Positions 7,373 to 17,070 of a stretch of 64,000 nt of DNA are shown in pieces. The notes under the pieces were generated by a model, which was not told the origin of the DNA, ran no database searches, and saw only the letters and a list, made by a program, of their open reading frames with translations. Origin of the DNA: an uncultured Cocleimonas sp. (GTDB lineage: Bacteria; Pseudomonadota; Gammaproteobacteria; Thiotrichales; Thiotrichaceae); NCBI RefSeq assembly GCF_947495625.1, contig NZ_CANLZW010000020.1:21981-85980 (forward strand). Reading direction: 5' to 3'. Each line of letters opens with the position of its first letter. Position 1 is the first letter of the stretch. The position numbers and the translations under genes are program-made.

Positions 7373-8581
7373 ATGAAAAATGATCCAAAATTAATACAGG
7401 CTTTCTTAAAAGAAAAACAACAGCAACACTTATATCGTAAGCCGCGTATTAGTGAATCCGCACAACATCCATTAATGCAGATTGATGGTGATAAATATTT
7501 AACCTTTTGCAGTAATGACTATCTAGGGCTGGCCAATCATCCTGATTTGATCAATGCTTTCAAACAAGCGGCTGATAAATATGGGGTTGGGAGTGGTTCA
7601 GCACACCTAATTAATGGTCATTCAATTGAGCATCAAAAATTAGAAGAAGAATTAGCTGTATTTACCGGACGAGATCGAGCTTTGCTTTTTTCAACGGGTT
7701 ATATGGCAAATCTGGGAACGGTAAACGCACTATTAGATCGGGGTGATTCTTTATTCGCTGATCGATTAAACCATGCGTCTTTAATAGATGCGGGTTTGCT
7801 TTCTAACGCTAAAATGAAACGCTATGCGCATGCAGATGTGGGAGCACTCGAAAAACTCTTTAAAAAACTACCGAGTACTCAACAAAAAGATAGTTTCACC
7901 AATAGCATGATTTTGACTGATGGCGTTTTTAGTATGGATGGTGATGAAGCACCACTGCAAGATCTCGCAACAGTAGCAAAGAAATATCAAGCCTGGTTGA
8001 TGGTAGATGATGCGCATGGTTTTGGCGTGCTGGGTAAAACCGGAGCAGGTCAGCTACAGCAGGATAATCTTTCACAAGATGACGTGCCTGTTCTGATGGC
8101 AACGTTAGGTAAAGCAGCAGGAACCGCAGGTGCATTTGTCGCAGGCAGTGAGGATTTGATAGAATATCTGACACAAACCGCGCGTACTTTTATCTTTACT
8201 ACAGCAATGCCACCGAGCATTGCGGCAGCGACGCGTGCTAGTTTAAAAGTAATTGCAGAAGAAAGCTGGCGTCGAGAAAAATTGAATGCCCTAATCAATC
8301 AATTTAAGCAAGGGGCCGAACAATTGGGTATTGAATTAATGCCTTCCAATACAGCCATTCAACCTATTTTACTCGGTAGTACAGAACGCTCATTAAAACT
8401 AAGCAAGGCCTTATCTGATCAGGGTATACTGGTTTCTGCCATACGACCGCCTACGGTACCCGAAGGCCAATCTAGATTAAGAGTAACATTTTCTGCAAGC
8501 CACACCGATAAACAGGTAGAGCAACTTTTAACCGCATTGGAAAATGCCTTTCATGAAAATAACAGGAATACACACGAATGA
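7373..8581 (+). CDS. bioF: 8-amino-7-oxononanoate synthase
   Basis: 402 residues, PLP fold type I alpha-oxoamine synthase. Features are YLTFCSNDYLGLANHP, the GVGSGSAHLINGH motif, DDAHGFGVLG and the Schiff-base Lys 247 in ATLGKAAGTAGAF. It condenses pimeloyl-ACP/CoA with alanine in biotin synthesis. No other bio gene follows: the next gene (4-bp ATGA overlap) encodes a mechanosensitive channel. The start lies directly behind a pair of palindromes with no ribosome site. Confidence 0.95.
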   Translation: MKNDPKLIQAFLKEKQQQHLYRKPRISESAQHPLMQIDGDKYLTFCSNDYLGLANHPDLINAFKQAADKYGVGSGSAHLINGHSIEHQKLEEELAVFTGRDRALLFSTGYMANLGTVNALLDRGDSLFADRLNHASLIDAGLLSNAKMKRYAHADVGALEKLFKKLPSTQQKDSFTNSMILTDGVFSMDGDEAPLQDLATVAKKYQAWLMVDDAHGFGVLGKTGAGQLQQDNLSQDDVPVLMATLGKAAGTAGAFVAGSEDLIEYLTQTARTFIFTTAMPPSIAAATRASLKVIAEESWRREKLNALINQFKQGAEQLGIELMPSNTAIQPILLGSTERSLKLSKALSDQGILVSAIRPPTVPEGQSRLRVTFSASHTDKQVEQLLTALENAFHENNRNTHE

Positions 8582-10383
8582 TCGCAACTAGTTTATTTAT
8601 AACTAGCTCAGCTACTAGCAAAATAGTCAGAAAAGTAAACGGTATAGTTTCTAACTGGCTAGAAGTTTTTCAACGTCTGTTTTTAGCCTTTTGTGTGTTT
8701 TGCTTGCTCTTATCTGGAGCACCTGTTTTCGCAGAAAGTCATACAAAAACGGATGAAAATATAACGGAAAAAGTTGAAGTTCCTTCAGTTGAAGCGACTA
8801 AAGAGGAAATAAAACTAGGTCTTACCCAACAAACACTCTCTACGATGCTGGATTTTCTGGAGCTGCAAGAACGACTAAAAAATGATCTTGTTCTTTTACA
8901 AAAAGAATTAAAAACGGCTAAATCGGAAACCGAGACTGCCGAACTAAAAGCTGAAATCAAAACGATAGAAGATAAACTAAAAGACACTAAGGGTAATATT
9001 GAAAACATTGCGGCTGATACAGATTTGGGGGCATTAGAATCTGTTGAAGCAAAGCCTTTTGATCTGCAAAAAGAAATAATGGCGTTACTTGAACCTGCTT
9101 TAAAGGAGATGAAGTACGCAACCAATGATGTTCGGAAAAAATCTGATCTTCGCGAAAAGATAGATTATTTTAGTAAGAGAGAGCCAATCGTAAAAGAAGC
9201 TTTAGCCAATATTGCAGAATTAAACAAAGCAAATAAGAATCCCAAAATAGCTAAAGCATTAGAAGAAATGAATGACAACTGGTCTAAGCAGTTAGTTTTT
9301 ATTCAAAGTGAGCTTAAGGCGAAGCAGTTGCAACTAGAAAAACTCGTTGCGGAAGAAACAACCTTTTTAAATAAGTCAGAGAGCTTCTTTAAGAATTTTT
9401 TCCAGCGACGTGGCTGGGTATTAATACAAGCGCTTCTTTCTATTATCGGGATACTCATATTGTCCCGGTTAATTCATTCAGTCCTAACTAAAACAGTAAA
9501 AGGGTACCGCGCTCAATATCGCAGTGTGCAACTTCGCGTTATTGATTTGATGCATCGTATTGGAACTTTGCTATTCCTCATTATTGGGCCGATGGTGGTG
9601 TTTTACCTAGCTGAAGACTGGGTGTTATTTAGTTTGGGTGTACTATTTTTAATCGCATTTGCCTGGAAGTTAGGTCAGGCAATTCCAAGATATTGGTCGC
9701 AATTGGAATTGTTTTTGAATGTTGGTCCAGTGCGAGAAGGTGAAAGACTTTTATTGTATGAAATCCCCTGGCGAGTTAAAAATATCAATATGTATTCGGT
9801 TCTGGAAAACCCCGTAGCTGATCTTACTCTGCGTTTAGATATCAATGATTTAGTCGATTTACGTTCGCGACAAATCGTACCGGGTGAGCCCTGGTTTCCC
9901 TGTAAGCAAGGTGATTGGGTCATTCTGAAAGATGGATTGCGCGGAAAAGTCATTGGTATTTCATTGGAGCTGGTACAACTTATCCAGCGCGGTGGCGCAG
10001 TGTCAACCTATCAGATGGATACTTTTTTATCGTTATCCCCATTAAATATGTCAAAGAGTTTTCGTGTTAAGGAAACGTTTGGCGTTTCTTACAAGCATCA
10101 AAAAGAAAGCACCACTGATATTGTTCAGAAACTGAAATTCATCATCAATAAACGCGCTGTAGACGAAGGATATGAAGATCATATTCAGAGCATTAATGTA
10201 GAATTCGAATCAGCTGCTGAGTCCTCTTTGAATCTGGTTGTGATTGCCGACTTTAAAGGTGAGGTTGCTGATATTTCTAATCGTTTGCGTCGTTCCATTC
10301 AACGTTGGTGTGTTGATGCTGCGACTGAGAATGGCTGGGAAATTCCGTTTCCACAACTCACAGTACACAGAGAAGATAATTAG
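8578..10383 (+). CDS. MscS family mechanosensitive channel with long periplasmic coiled coil
   Basis: 601 residues. A leader membrane segment or signal is at about 30-51 (ending SGAPVFAES). A predicted coiled-coil, Lys/Glu-rich region runs about 70-265. Membrane helices lie at about 280-300, 322-345 and 347-365. A C-terminal MscS-like beta and alpha/beta domain includes KQGDWVILKDGLRGKVIGISL and ends EIPFPQLTVHRE, a family hallmark. It probably releases solutes on membrane tension. The ATG overlaps the bioF stop, indicating coupling. Confidence 0.82.
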   Translation: MIATSLFITSSATSKIVRKVNGIVSNWLEVFQRLFLAFCVFCLLLSGAPVFAESHTKTDENITEKVEVPSVEATKEEIKLGLTQQTLSTMLDFLELQERLKNDLVLLQKELKTAKSETETAELKAEIKTIEDKLKDTKGNIENIAADTDLGALESVEAKPFDLQKEIMALLEPALKEMKYATNDVRKKSDLREKIDYFSKREPIVKEALANIAELNKANKNPKIAKALEEMNDNWSKQLVFIQSELKAKQLQLEKLVAEETTFLNKSESFFKNFFQRRGWVLIQALLSIIGILILSRLIHSVLTKTVKGYRAQYRSVQLRVIDLMHRIGTLLFLIIGPMVVFYLAEDWVLFSLGVLFLIAFAWKLGQAIPRYWSQLELFLNVGPVREGERLLLYEIPWRVKNINMYSVLENPVADLTLRLDINDLVDLRSRQIVPGEPWFPCKQGDWVILKDGLRGKVIGISLELVQLIQRGGAVSTYQMDTFLSLSPLNMSKSFRVKETFGVSYKHQKESTTDIVQKLKFIINKRAVDEGYEDHIQSINVEFESAAESSLNLVVIADFKGEVADISNRLRRSIQRWCVDAATENGWEIPFPQLTVHREDN

Positions 10384-10416
10384 ATAGTTAAGTCATCGTA
10401 TCCATATTAATTAACA

Positions 10417-10443
10417 CACCCCCCTACTTATAGGCACTTTTTT
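10417..10443 (+). repeat. Dispersed repeat, single copy (exact core)
   Basis: Full copy ending TATAGGCAC plus T6. It is placed and oriented to end mscS-type transcription, but its T-run stops only two bases before the ubiD ATG. Confidence 0.92.
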
Positions 10444-10445
10444 AA

Positions 10446-11912
10446 ATGAAATATAAAGACCTGCGTGATTTTATTAAACAACTTGAGTCTCAAGGAGAAT
10501 TAAAAAGAATCACGGCTGAGATTGATCCTAATCTGGAAATGACTGAAATTTGTGATCGTACATTGCGTGCGGGTGGACCTGCATTGTTGTTTGAAAATCC
10601 TAAAGGCTTTGATGCACCAGTTTTAGGTAACCTGTTTGGTACGCCAGAGCGCGTGGCAATGGGGATGGGGGAAGATTCAGTATCGGCGTTGCGTGACGTG
10701 GGCAAATTATTAGCGAGTTTAAAGGAACCGTCACCGCCAAAGGGAATCAAAGACGCACTAAGCTCGATTCCCAAATACAAAAAAGTATTGGATATGGCTC
10801 CGAAAAAGGTGAAGAAAGCTGCCTGCCAAACTCATGTGATTGAAGGCGATGATGTCGATTTATCCAAACTGCCGATTCAAACCTGTTGGCCGGGAGATGT
10901 TGCTCCGCTTATCACCTGGGGTCTAGTTATCACCAAGGGGCCGAATAAATCTCGTCAGAATTTAGGTATTTATCGACAACAGGTAATTGGTAAAAACCGG
11001 GTAATCATGCGTTGGTTATCGCATCGTGGTGGTGCACTAGATTTTAGAGATTGGTTGGAAAGTCATCCGGGAGAACCTTTCCCAATTTCCGTTGCCTTAG
11101 GCGCTGATCCGGCAACCATTTTAGGTGCGGTGACACCGGTTCCTGATACCTTGTCTGAATACGCATTTGCTGGTTTGTTGCGAGGTTCTCGAACTGAAGT
11201 AACCAAATGTATAGGTAATGATTTACAAGTGCCAGCCTCGGCAGAATACGTGCTAGAAGGCTTTTTATATCCTGATGATATGGCGGATGAAGGCCCCTAT
11301 GGCGATCACACGGGGTATTACAATGAAGTCGAACGTTTTCCTGTGTTCACTATAGAACGAATCACACATCGCGAAGACCCTATTTATCACAGTACCTATA
11401 CGGGTAGACCACCTGATGAGCCAGCTATGTTGGGCGTTGCGCTCAATGAGGTGTTTGTGCCTATCTTACAAAAGCAGTTTCCTGAGATTGTAGATTTCTA
11501 TTTACCGCCAGAAGGCTGTTCGTATCGCATGGCCGTGGTGAGTATGAAGAAACAGTACCCGGGCCATGCAAAGCGCGTGATGATGGGTGTCTGGTCATTC
11601 TTAAGACAATTTATGTACACCAAGTTTGTGATCGTGGTAGATGATGATATCAACACGCGTAACTGGGAAGATGTTATCTGGGCGATGACTACCCGCATGG
11701 ATCCTGTGCGAGATACCACCATGATTGAAAATACCCCGATTGATTATCTTGATTTTGCCTCACCAGTGTCTGGTTTGGGTTCAAAAATGGGCTTTGATGC
11801 TACCAATAAATGGCCTGGTGAAACCAGCCGTGAATGGGGAGAGCCTATCGTGATGGATCAAGCGGTAAAGGACAAAGTAGATCAGATTTGGGATGATTTA
11901 GGTATAGATTAA
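10446..11912 (+). CDS. ubiD: 4-hydroxy-3-polyprenylbenzoate decarboxylase
   Basis: 488 residues, usual length. It opens [22 protein letters not shown] and contains the conserved [23 protein letters not shown], the central [10 protein letters not shown] and [17 protein letters not shown]. It uses prenylated FMN to decarboxylate the ubiquinone precursor. The ATG lies immediately behind a copy of the dispersed repeat and no convincing ribosome site is visible. This suggests that the repeat either inserted there or supplies the leader. No other ubi gene is nearby. Confidence 0.96.
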   Translation: MKYKDLRDFIKQLESQGELKRITAEIDPNLEMTEICDRTLRAGGPALLFENPKGFDAPVLGNLFGTPERVAMGMGEDSVSALRDVGKLLASLKEPSPPKGIKDALSSIPKYKKVLDMAPKKVKKAACQTHVIEGDDVDLSKLPIQTCWPGDVAPLITWGLVITKGPNKSRQNLGIYRQQVIGKNRVIMRWLSHRGGALDFRDWLESHPGEPFPISVALGADPATILGAVTPVPDTLSEYAFAGLLRGSRTEVTKCIGNDLQVPASAEYVLEGFLYPDDMADEGPYGDHTGYYNEVERFPVFTIERITHREDPIYHSTYTGRPPDEPAMLGVALNEVFVPILQKQFPEIVDFYLPPEGCSYRMAVVSMKKQYPGHAKRVMMGVWSFLRQFMYTKFVIVVDDDINTRNWEDVIWAMTTRMDPVRDTTMIENTPIDYLDFASPVSGLGSKMGFDATNKWPGETSREWGEPIVMDQAVKDKVDQIWDDLGID

Positions 11913-12089
11913 TCACAGGATAAACTTTCTCCTTAAGCTTCCCTTAAGGCTTAATATGTAATACTCTCCATAAGGCTTGGAATTTATTAATAATAATTAA
12001 CTGAAGTCCGTTAAAGAATTAAGCCAAATCAAGATAAGAATAATAATTCAAATAAATTATCGTCGAGAAAATAATATTAAGGTGTGAAT

Positions 12090-14045
12090 ATGAAATTTGA
12101 GAAAATCTTTCTCATTTTGCTTGGGTCTGTTTTTACTATTGTTTTGTCTACTCCTGCGCGCGCAGCAGAAAAGCTTAGCTCAATGGAAGCGGTTTGGAAT
12201 GCTGTAGGTGTAACACCCAATGCAAATCCTGTTGCGCAAAAGAAAGCCGCCCCTAAAACAAACAAAGCAAATAACTCTCAGGCAGAAGCCAAACTCGCAC
12301 GTCAACGTGCTATGTGGAGAGCGAAATGGGAAGCACAACAACGTGCTAAAAAGAACAAGAATGCTACCGTTGCAAAAGCAGCAGCAAAACCCGTGTGGAA
12401 AAAGCCCGTTGCTGCGCCCGCAAAAGCGCCCGTCAAACAATTGGCAAAACAACAGGCACCAAAGCCTTTAACCAGAGAGCAATATATCTGGCGCTGGAAA
12501 CAGCAGCAGCTGAAGGAAAAGCAACTTGCTGGCGGTAACGCTCCTGCAAAAAGAGCTCCTGCACAAAGACCAGCAACTAACAAAATACCTTCGTTTACAA
12601 ACGCAGATATTAATACCGTATTAAATGGACGCGCGCCATTAACGTCCAAAAGAACTGCTTTTCGTCAAAACAAACAACCTGCCGCAATAAGCTCATTGCC
12701 GTTTGCAGTAAAGAACAAACTTCATGCTGCAAAACTAAGCTCCAATGGTATGAGTGCTTATGTTCAGGATGTGAATTCACCTAGACCTTTACTGGGTCAT
12801 CAAGCGACAACTTCTAGAGTACCAGCATCAGTAATGAAGTTAATTACTTCTTATGCTGCTTTAGGAGCACTAGGACCAAAATATCGTTGGCCTTTAGATG
12901 TTTATACCAAGGGCCAGGTCCGCGGTGGAACATTACAGGGTGACCTCATTATTAAGGGTTATGGCTCTCCAGAGTTTAAACAAGCAGAATTGCGTAAAGT
13001 GTTGCAGGGTATTCGCAACAAAGGCATTAGAAATGTTTCTGGTCGCGTGGTGTTCGATAACACCTACTTCAATGTTCCGAATCAGGGTTCATTTGATGGC
13101 AAATCTCAATCTGCCTATAACGCACAGCCAGATGCATTGTTGTACAACGAGCGTCTAAGCAGTTTTCAGATACGATCTACTGGAAAGCGTGTGCATGTAA
13201 GTACTACGACGCCAACACATAATTTAAAAATTGTGAATAATATGCGTACCACTAAAAGAGGGTGTAGACCGCATATCAAAGTGTCTAAGCGAGGGGTGCA
13301 AACCGTTGTAACATTTAGCGGTCGCTTCTCCAGACGTTGTGGTACTAGAAGCTACCATCGTGTCATTAGTCGTCCGGCTGAAATGATCTATGGTGCGATG
13401 CAGGCGATGTGGAAGCGTGATGTCGGTGGTAAATTAAATACTCGCTTTGCTATGGGTAAAGCGCCTGCAAACGCTAGACCACTACTAAGAACCTACTCTC
13501 GTACTTTGGCTGAAATCTTGCCAAGCATTGATAAAGACAGTAATAACGTGATGGCTCGCCAAGTGATGTTGACCATTGGCGCGAAATCAACAGGGCAGGG
13601 CACGCAACGTAGTGGTGCAAATGCAATTGGTACCTGGTTGGCTTCGCGTGGATTAAACTTTCCCGAATTACGCATTGAGAATGGTTCTGGTTTAAGCCGA
13701 ACTGCGCGTATTAGTGCAAGACATGTTGGTGATTTACTTGTTGATGCATATCGCAGCCCATTCAGAAATATATTGATGCAATCACTAGCAGTTGCGGGTG
13801 TTGATGGCACCATGAAAAGACGCTTGAAAGGCACTGGTGTTAGAGGTCGAGGCTTCTTTAAAACTGGGACTCTACGTGACGTGCGCAGTATCGCTGGTTA
13901 TGTCAAAGCGGCAGATGGTAAAACTTATGTAATGGCTATTCTGCATAATGATCCACGCGCCAAACGCAGAGCATTAGCGGCTCATGATAAATTGATTGAG
14001 TGGGTTTATTCAGGTGGTCGAAGTCATAATGTGGCTATGAGATAG
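12090..14045 (+). CDS. dacB: D-alanyl-D-alanine carboxypeptidase/endopeptidase, PBP4 (S13) family, with long basic linker
   Basis: 651 residues from the ATG at 12090 (a GTG at 12084 is too close to the AAGG ribosome site). Signal peptide about 1-24 (TPARA). Residues about 45-200 are low-complexity Ala/Lys/Gln/Pro with WxxxW motifs. The S13 domain follows: SxxK at Ser 247/Lys 250 (PASVMKLI), SxN in DKDSNNVMARQ, and KTG in FFKTGTLRDVRSIAGYV. It cleaves D-Ala-D-Ala or cross-links in the periplasm. The basic linker is unusual for PBP4 and could bind the wall or DNA. Confidence 0.9.
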   Translation: MKFEKIFLILLGSVFTIVLSTPARAAEKLSSMEAVWNAVGVTPNANPVAQKKAAPKTNKANNSQAEAKLARQRAMWRAKWEAQQRAKKNKNATVAKAAAKPVWKKPVAAPAKAPVKQLAKQQAPKPLTREQYIWRWKQQQLKEKQLAGGNAPAKRAPAQRPATNKIPSFTNADINTVLNGRAPLTSKRTAFRQNKQPAAISSLPFAVKNKLHAAKLSSNGMSAYVQDVNSPRPLLGHQATTSRVPASVMKLITSYAALGALGPKYRWPLDVYTKGQVRGGTLQGDLIIKGYGSPEFKQAELRKVLQGIRNKGIRNVSGRVVFDNTYFNVPNQGSFDGKSQSAYNAQPDALLYNERLSSFQIRSTGKRVHVSTTTPTHNLKIVNNMRTTKRGCRPHIKVSKRGVQTVVTFSGRFSRRCGTRSYHRVISRPAEMIYGAMQAMWKRDVGGKLNTRFAMGKAPANARPLLRTYSRTLAEILPSIDKDSNNVMARQVMLTIGAKSTGQGTQRSGANAIGTWLASRGLNFPELRIENGSGLSRTARISARHVGDLLVDAYRSPFRNILMQSLAVAGVDGTMKRRLKGTGVRGRGFFKTGTLRDVRSIAGYVKAADGKTYVMAILHNDPRAKRRALAAHDKLIEWVYSGGRSHNVAMR

Positions 14046-14082
14046 ATTTTTATTCACTGTCTATAATATTTAAACACATATA

Positions 14083-14111
14083 AAAAAACGCCTATAAGAA
14101 GGGGGGTGACC
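14083..14111 (-). repeat. Dispersed repeat, minus copy of a convergent pair
   Basis: Minus-oriented copy (A7 then CGCCTATAAG on the plus strand) with one core change (GAAGGGGGGTG). Paired with the copy at 14121-14149 it forms a large hairpin between the convergent dacB and ppk2 genes, well placed as a bidirectional terminator. Confidence 0.92.
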
Positions 14112-14120
14112 TAAATAAAG

Positions 14121-14149
14121 TCACCCCCCTACTTATAGGCGTTTTTTTA
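14121..14149 (+). repeat. Dispersed repeat, plus copy of a convergent pair
   Basis: Exact core, then TTATAGGCG and T7. Together with 14083-14111 it makes an inverted repeat with a 9-base spacer; each copy ends in a T-run for one of the two converging genes. Confidence 0.93.
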
Positions 14150-14164
14150 TTAAATAGAGTGTGT

Positions 14165-15124
14165 TTACGCTTTAAACTTACCTTTCTTGAGTCTGTCAGC
14201 TTCCATTGTTTCTATCTCTCTTGCGCCTGAAACTACAATATCCGGGTCAGGAATATAATCCAAATCAGGATTGGAGCGTTTATAAGGAACGCTGTTCAAA
14301 ATTACTTTCAATGTATTCAAGCGCGCCGCATTTTTGTCATTAGAACGGACAATCACCCAGGGAGCTGCTGAAGTATGCGAACGTTTCAGCATTTCGTATT
14401 TTGCGTTGGTAAATTCATCCCAATGTTCCTGTGCCTGAATATCAACTTCAGATAGTTTCCACTGTCTTAAGGGGTCGGTTTTTCTGCGTTCAAAACGTTT
14501 AGCCTGTTCATCTTTAGTCACACTAAAATAGAGTTTTACCAATATCGTACCTTGGCGCACTAAATCTTTTTCGAAGCCAACCACACCCTTCATAAAACTT
14601 TTGTGCTCTTCTGGGGTACAAAAACCTAATACGGGCTCTACCATTGCGCGGTTGTACCAGCTCCGGTCAAATAAAACCAATTCACCACCATGCGGGAATT
14701 GCTCGACGTAACGCTGAAAATACCATTGTGAGCGTTGTTCTTTAGTGGGTTTGCCTAAAGCGACAAGACGATAATGTTTTTCATTCATATATCGTGCAAC
14801 ACGTCGAATAGTTCCGCCTTTTCCTGACGCATCGCGACCTTCAAAAAGGATGATCATGCGTTTATTGGTATCTTCAAGGTATTTCTGTAAAGCGATTAAT
14901 TCTGCTTGAAATGGCTTCAGTGTTTTTTCTATTTTGTATTTTCTATCAGCTTTATGTTGGCTTTTTGTTAGCGCTTCAATTTGTTGTTGAAGATCAAGAA
15001 TCTGTTGTTCTTGAGAAACCTCAGCGGTAATGTCTTGAGTTCCAAGGTTTTCAGCAATTACTGGATCTGGATTGGAGTTTAGATCGACTATCTTTTCATT
15101 GCTAGAATCATTATTTGCAGACAT
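14165..15124 (-). CDS. ppk2: Polyphosphate kinase 2 (PPK2)
   Basis: 319 residues. Features are a Walker A GRDASGKGGTIRRVARYMN near residues 93-111, a lid region LGKPTKEQRSQWYFQRYVEQ, and Walker B VLFDRSWYNRAMVEPVLGF. This is the single-domain class I type, which usually phosphorylates nucleoside diphosphates from polyphosphate. The first 60 residues are a polar, Gln/Asn-rich extension. Convergent with dacB; divergent from the ligase gene. Confidence 0.92.
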   Translation of the reverse strand: MSANNDSSNEKIVDLNSNPDPVIAENLGTQDITAEVSQEQQILDLQQQIEALTKSQHKADRKYKIEKTLKPFQAELIALQKYLEDTNKRMIILFEGRDASGKGGTIRRVARYMNEKHYRLVALGKPTKEQRSQWYFQRYVEQFPHGGELVLFDRSWYNRAMVEPVLGFCTPEEHKSFMKGVVGFEKDLVRQGTILVKLYFSVTKDEQAKRFERRKTDPLRQWKLSEVDIQAQEHWDEFTNAKYEMLKRSHTSAAPWVIVRSNDKNAARLNTLKVILNSVPYKRSNPDLDYIPDPDIVVSGAREIETMEADRLKKGKFKA

Positions 15125-15207
15125 TATATTCTCCCTAATTATTACTTTTTGAGGCTTCGGGCTTTTTTAGATGTGCCCTAGAAAGTCATCATAACGAATA
15201 TCAGTAT

Positions 15208-16128
15208 ATGCACCAAATTAAGTTTTTAATATGTGTCGTGTTTGTCTTAATTGGCGTTTGGGGGAACCCTCTATACGCTAAAAGTTCTTCTAAACCATCT
15301 CTCATGTTAGCGAATGTCTACCACGAAGGTATTGATCTAAATCAGTATTGGGTTAGCGAGAAGTATGATGGCGTGCGTGCTTTATGGGATGGGGAGAAGT
15401 TTTTATCTAGAGGTGGCAATATCTATCATGCCCCAAACTGGTTTATACGCGATTTCCCAAAACAGAAACTCGATGGTGAACTGTGGATAGCTCGACAACG
15501 ATTTGAATTACTGGTCAGTACCGTAAGAGATCAGCAACCCGATCATAGCGCCTGGAAAAGAGTTAAATTCATGGTTTTTGATATGCCAGAACTGTCTAGA
15601 CCAGGATTATCAATGAAAGAGGAAGCGATGGATTTTGATTCACGGATTCTTCATATAAACAAAGTGATTAAACAAGCCAATATAGAATGGTTGCAAGCAG
15701 TAAAGCAGTGGAAGGTTGCGAGTCACGAAGAGCTTATGCAAGAGTTGGCTACGATCACAGCTGCTGGAGCAGAAGGTTTAATGCTACATCTTGGCTCCTC
15801 TTTGTATAAAGGTAAACGCACTGGTGATTTATTAAAAGTTAAACCTTATGAAGATGCAGAAGCTGTTGTTATTGCTCATATTCCGGGCAAAGGAAAATAC
15901 ACCAATAAAATGGGTGCGCTTCTGGTAGAGACTGTTCCAAAGACAGGTACGCAAATCACGCAGCAGAAAATTCGTTTCAAACTGGGTACCGGTTTTAGTG
16001 ATGAAGAACGTCTTAATCCCCCACAAATTGGAGATATTGTTACTTTTCAATACAGAGGAAAAACTAAAAATAATGTTCCTCGTTTCGCGTCATTCCTAAG
16101 AATTAGAAAGACTAAAAATAATAAATAG
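15208..16128 (+). CDS. Periplasmic ATP-dependent DNA ligase (LigE type)
   Basis: 306 residues. Signal peptide about 1-24 (NPLYA). The nucleotidyltransferase core has the adenylated Lys 52 in SEKYDGVRA, followed by LDGELW, a VFDMP motif, AEGLMLH and LLKVKPYEDAEAVVI. The OB domain at the C-terminus includes GDIVTFQYRGKT. These minimal ligases seal nicks outside the cytoplasm; a link to DNA uptake has been proposed for the family. That is of note because the window is rich in an uptake-sequence-like repeat. No competence genes are adjacent. Confidence 0.9.
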   Translation: MHQIKFLICVVFVLIGVWGNPLYAKSSSKPSLMLANVYHEGIDLNQYWVSEKYDGVRALWDGEKFLSRGGNIYHAPNWFIRDFPKQKLDGELWIARQRFELLVSTVRDQQPDHSAWKRVKFMVFDMPELSRPGLSMKEEAMDFDSRILHINKVIKQANIEWLQAVKQWKVASHEELMQELATITAAGAEGLMLHLGSSLYKGKRTGDLLKVKPYEDAEAVVIAHIPGKGKYTNKMGALLVETVPKTGTQITQQKIRFKLGTGFSDEERLNPPQIGDIVTFQYRGKTKNNVPRFASFLRIRKTKNNK

Positions 16129-16207
16129 TTTACAAAATAAGAATATTAGGATAATCTAATATACATATTTTAATAATCCCCTTTATCAAATTCTAGGAAG
16201 GTAACAA

Positions 16208-16978
16208 ATGAGAACTCAAATAATTTTAGCTACAGCATTAATTGCATTATCGGCGACGACAACTGCATCTGCAGATTGGTTTGATGGTTTTAATAACGGT
16301 ACTGGAAACGGCAACGCTTACGGTAACGCAGCTGGAAATACTTCAGGCAACGGCAAAATTGATGGACAAACAGCCGCAAAAGGAAATGGCTGGGGTACTG
16401 GCAAAGGCAATGCTGATGGCGAGATGGATTTTGCTATTAATTTTAAAGCAAAAGGAAAAACCGATGTAAATACCCAAGGTAATTTACAAGCAGAAGGCAC
16501 AGGTAAGGGTAATGCAGATGGCCGTGGAAATGTAGACGGAACAACAGCTGCGAACACTTACGGAAACACTATGACTAATACAGGTTCTAATGGTGGTGCT
16601 TATAACATGCCGTGGAACAACAACAGTGCGAATGGTAACGGTTTCACAATGCCATGGAATAACAATAATAATGGTTACAGAGGCAATAACTTCAACATGC
16701 CTTGGAATAACAACAACGGATATAACGGAAATAATTTCAATATGCCGTGGAATAATAGCAACGGTAACGGTTTTACCATGCCTTGGAACAATAATAACGG
16801 CAATAGCTTTAACATGCCGTGGAACAACAATAATGGCAATGGTTTCAATATGCCATGGAACAATAACAACAGTAATGGATTCACGATGCCATGGAACAAT
16901 AATAATTCTAATTATTACTATCCTCCGCAGCCTCAGGGATACAAATTTGCTCCAATACCTACTGTTCCAGCTAATTAA
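16208..16978 (+). CDS. Secreted Asn/Gly-rich repeat protein, sulfur-globule-protein-like
   Basis: 256 residues. Signal peptide about 1-22 (TTASA/DWFDGF). The mature part begins with Gly/Asn/Asp-rich stretches (NGTGNGNAYGNAAGN, GKGNADGEMDFAINFKAKG). Then come eight repeats of the type FNMPWNNNNGNG, spaced about 12-20 residues, and a Tyr/Pro C-terminus. Composition, the small DWF start, the DGEMDF element and the MPW repeats resemble sulfur globule envelope proteins of purple and colourless sulfur bacteria. This is recognition by pattern, not a verified domain. A ribosome site (AGGAAGG) and a terminator bracket it as a single-gene unit. Confidence 0.6.
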   Translation: MRTQIILATALIALSATTTASADWFDGFNNGTGNGNAYGNAAGNTSGNGKIDGQTAAKGNGWGTGKGNADGEMDFAINFKAKGKTDVNTQGNLQAEGTGKGNADGRGNVDGTTAANTYGNTMTNTGSNGGAYNMPWNNNSANGNGFTMPWNNNNNGYRGNNFNMPWNNNNGYNGNNFNMPWNNSNGNGFTMPWNNNNGNSFNMPWNNNNGNGFNMPWNNNNSNGFTMPWNNNNSNYYYPPQPQGYKFAPIPTVPAN

Positions 16979-17024
16979 TCTTAACCAGAGATTTTATAAT
17001 CAGTTTTATGGGGAGCATCCCAAA

Positions 17025-17053
17025 AAAATAGCCGCTAATGCGGCTATTTTTTT
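17025..17053. terminator. Bidirectional intrinsic terminator
   Basis: AAAATAGCCGC and GCGGCTATTTT pair around TAAT, with T-runs on both sides. It serves the globule-like gene (plus) and the gene at 17071-17529 (minus). Confidence 0.93.
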
Positions 17054-17070
17054 ATTTGTTTTTAGATAAA

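Noticed and set aside
11913..12089. CCTTAAG palindromes after ubiD as a terminator
   Set aside because: Short AT-rich symmetric words without a T-run.
16590..16915. Regular DNA repeats suggesting a CRISPR array
   Set aside because: The repeats are codon repeats of MPWNNN within a good secreted-protein ORF, with variable spacing.
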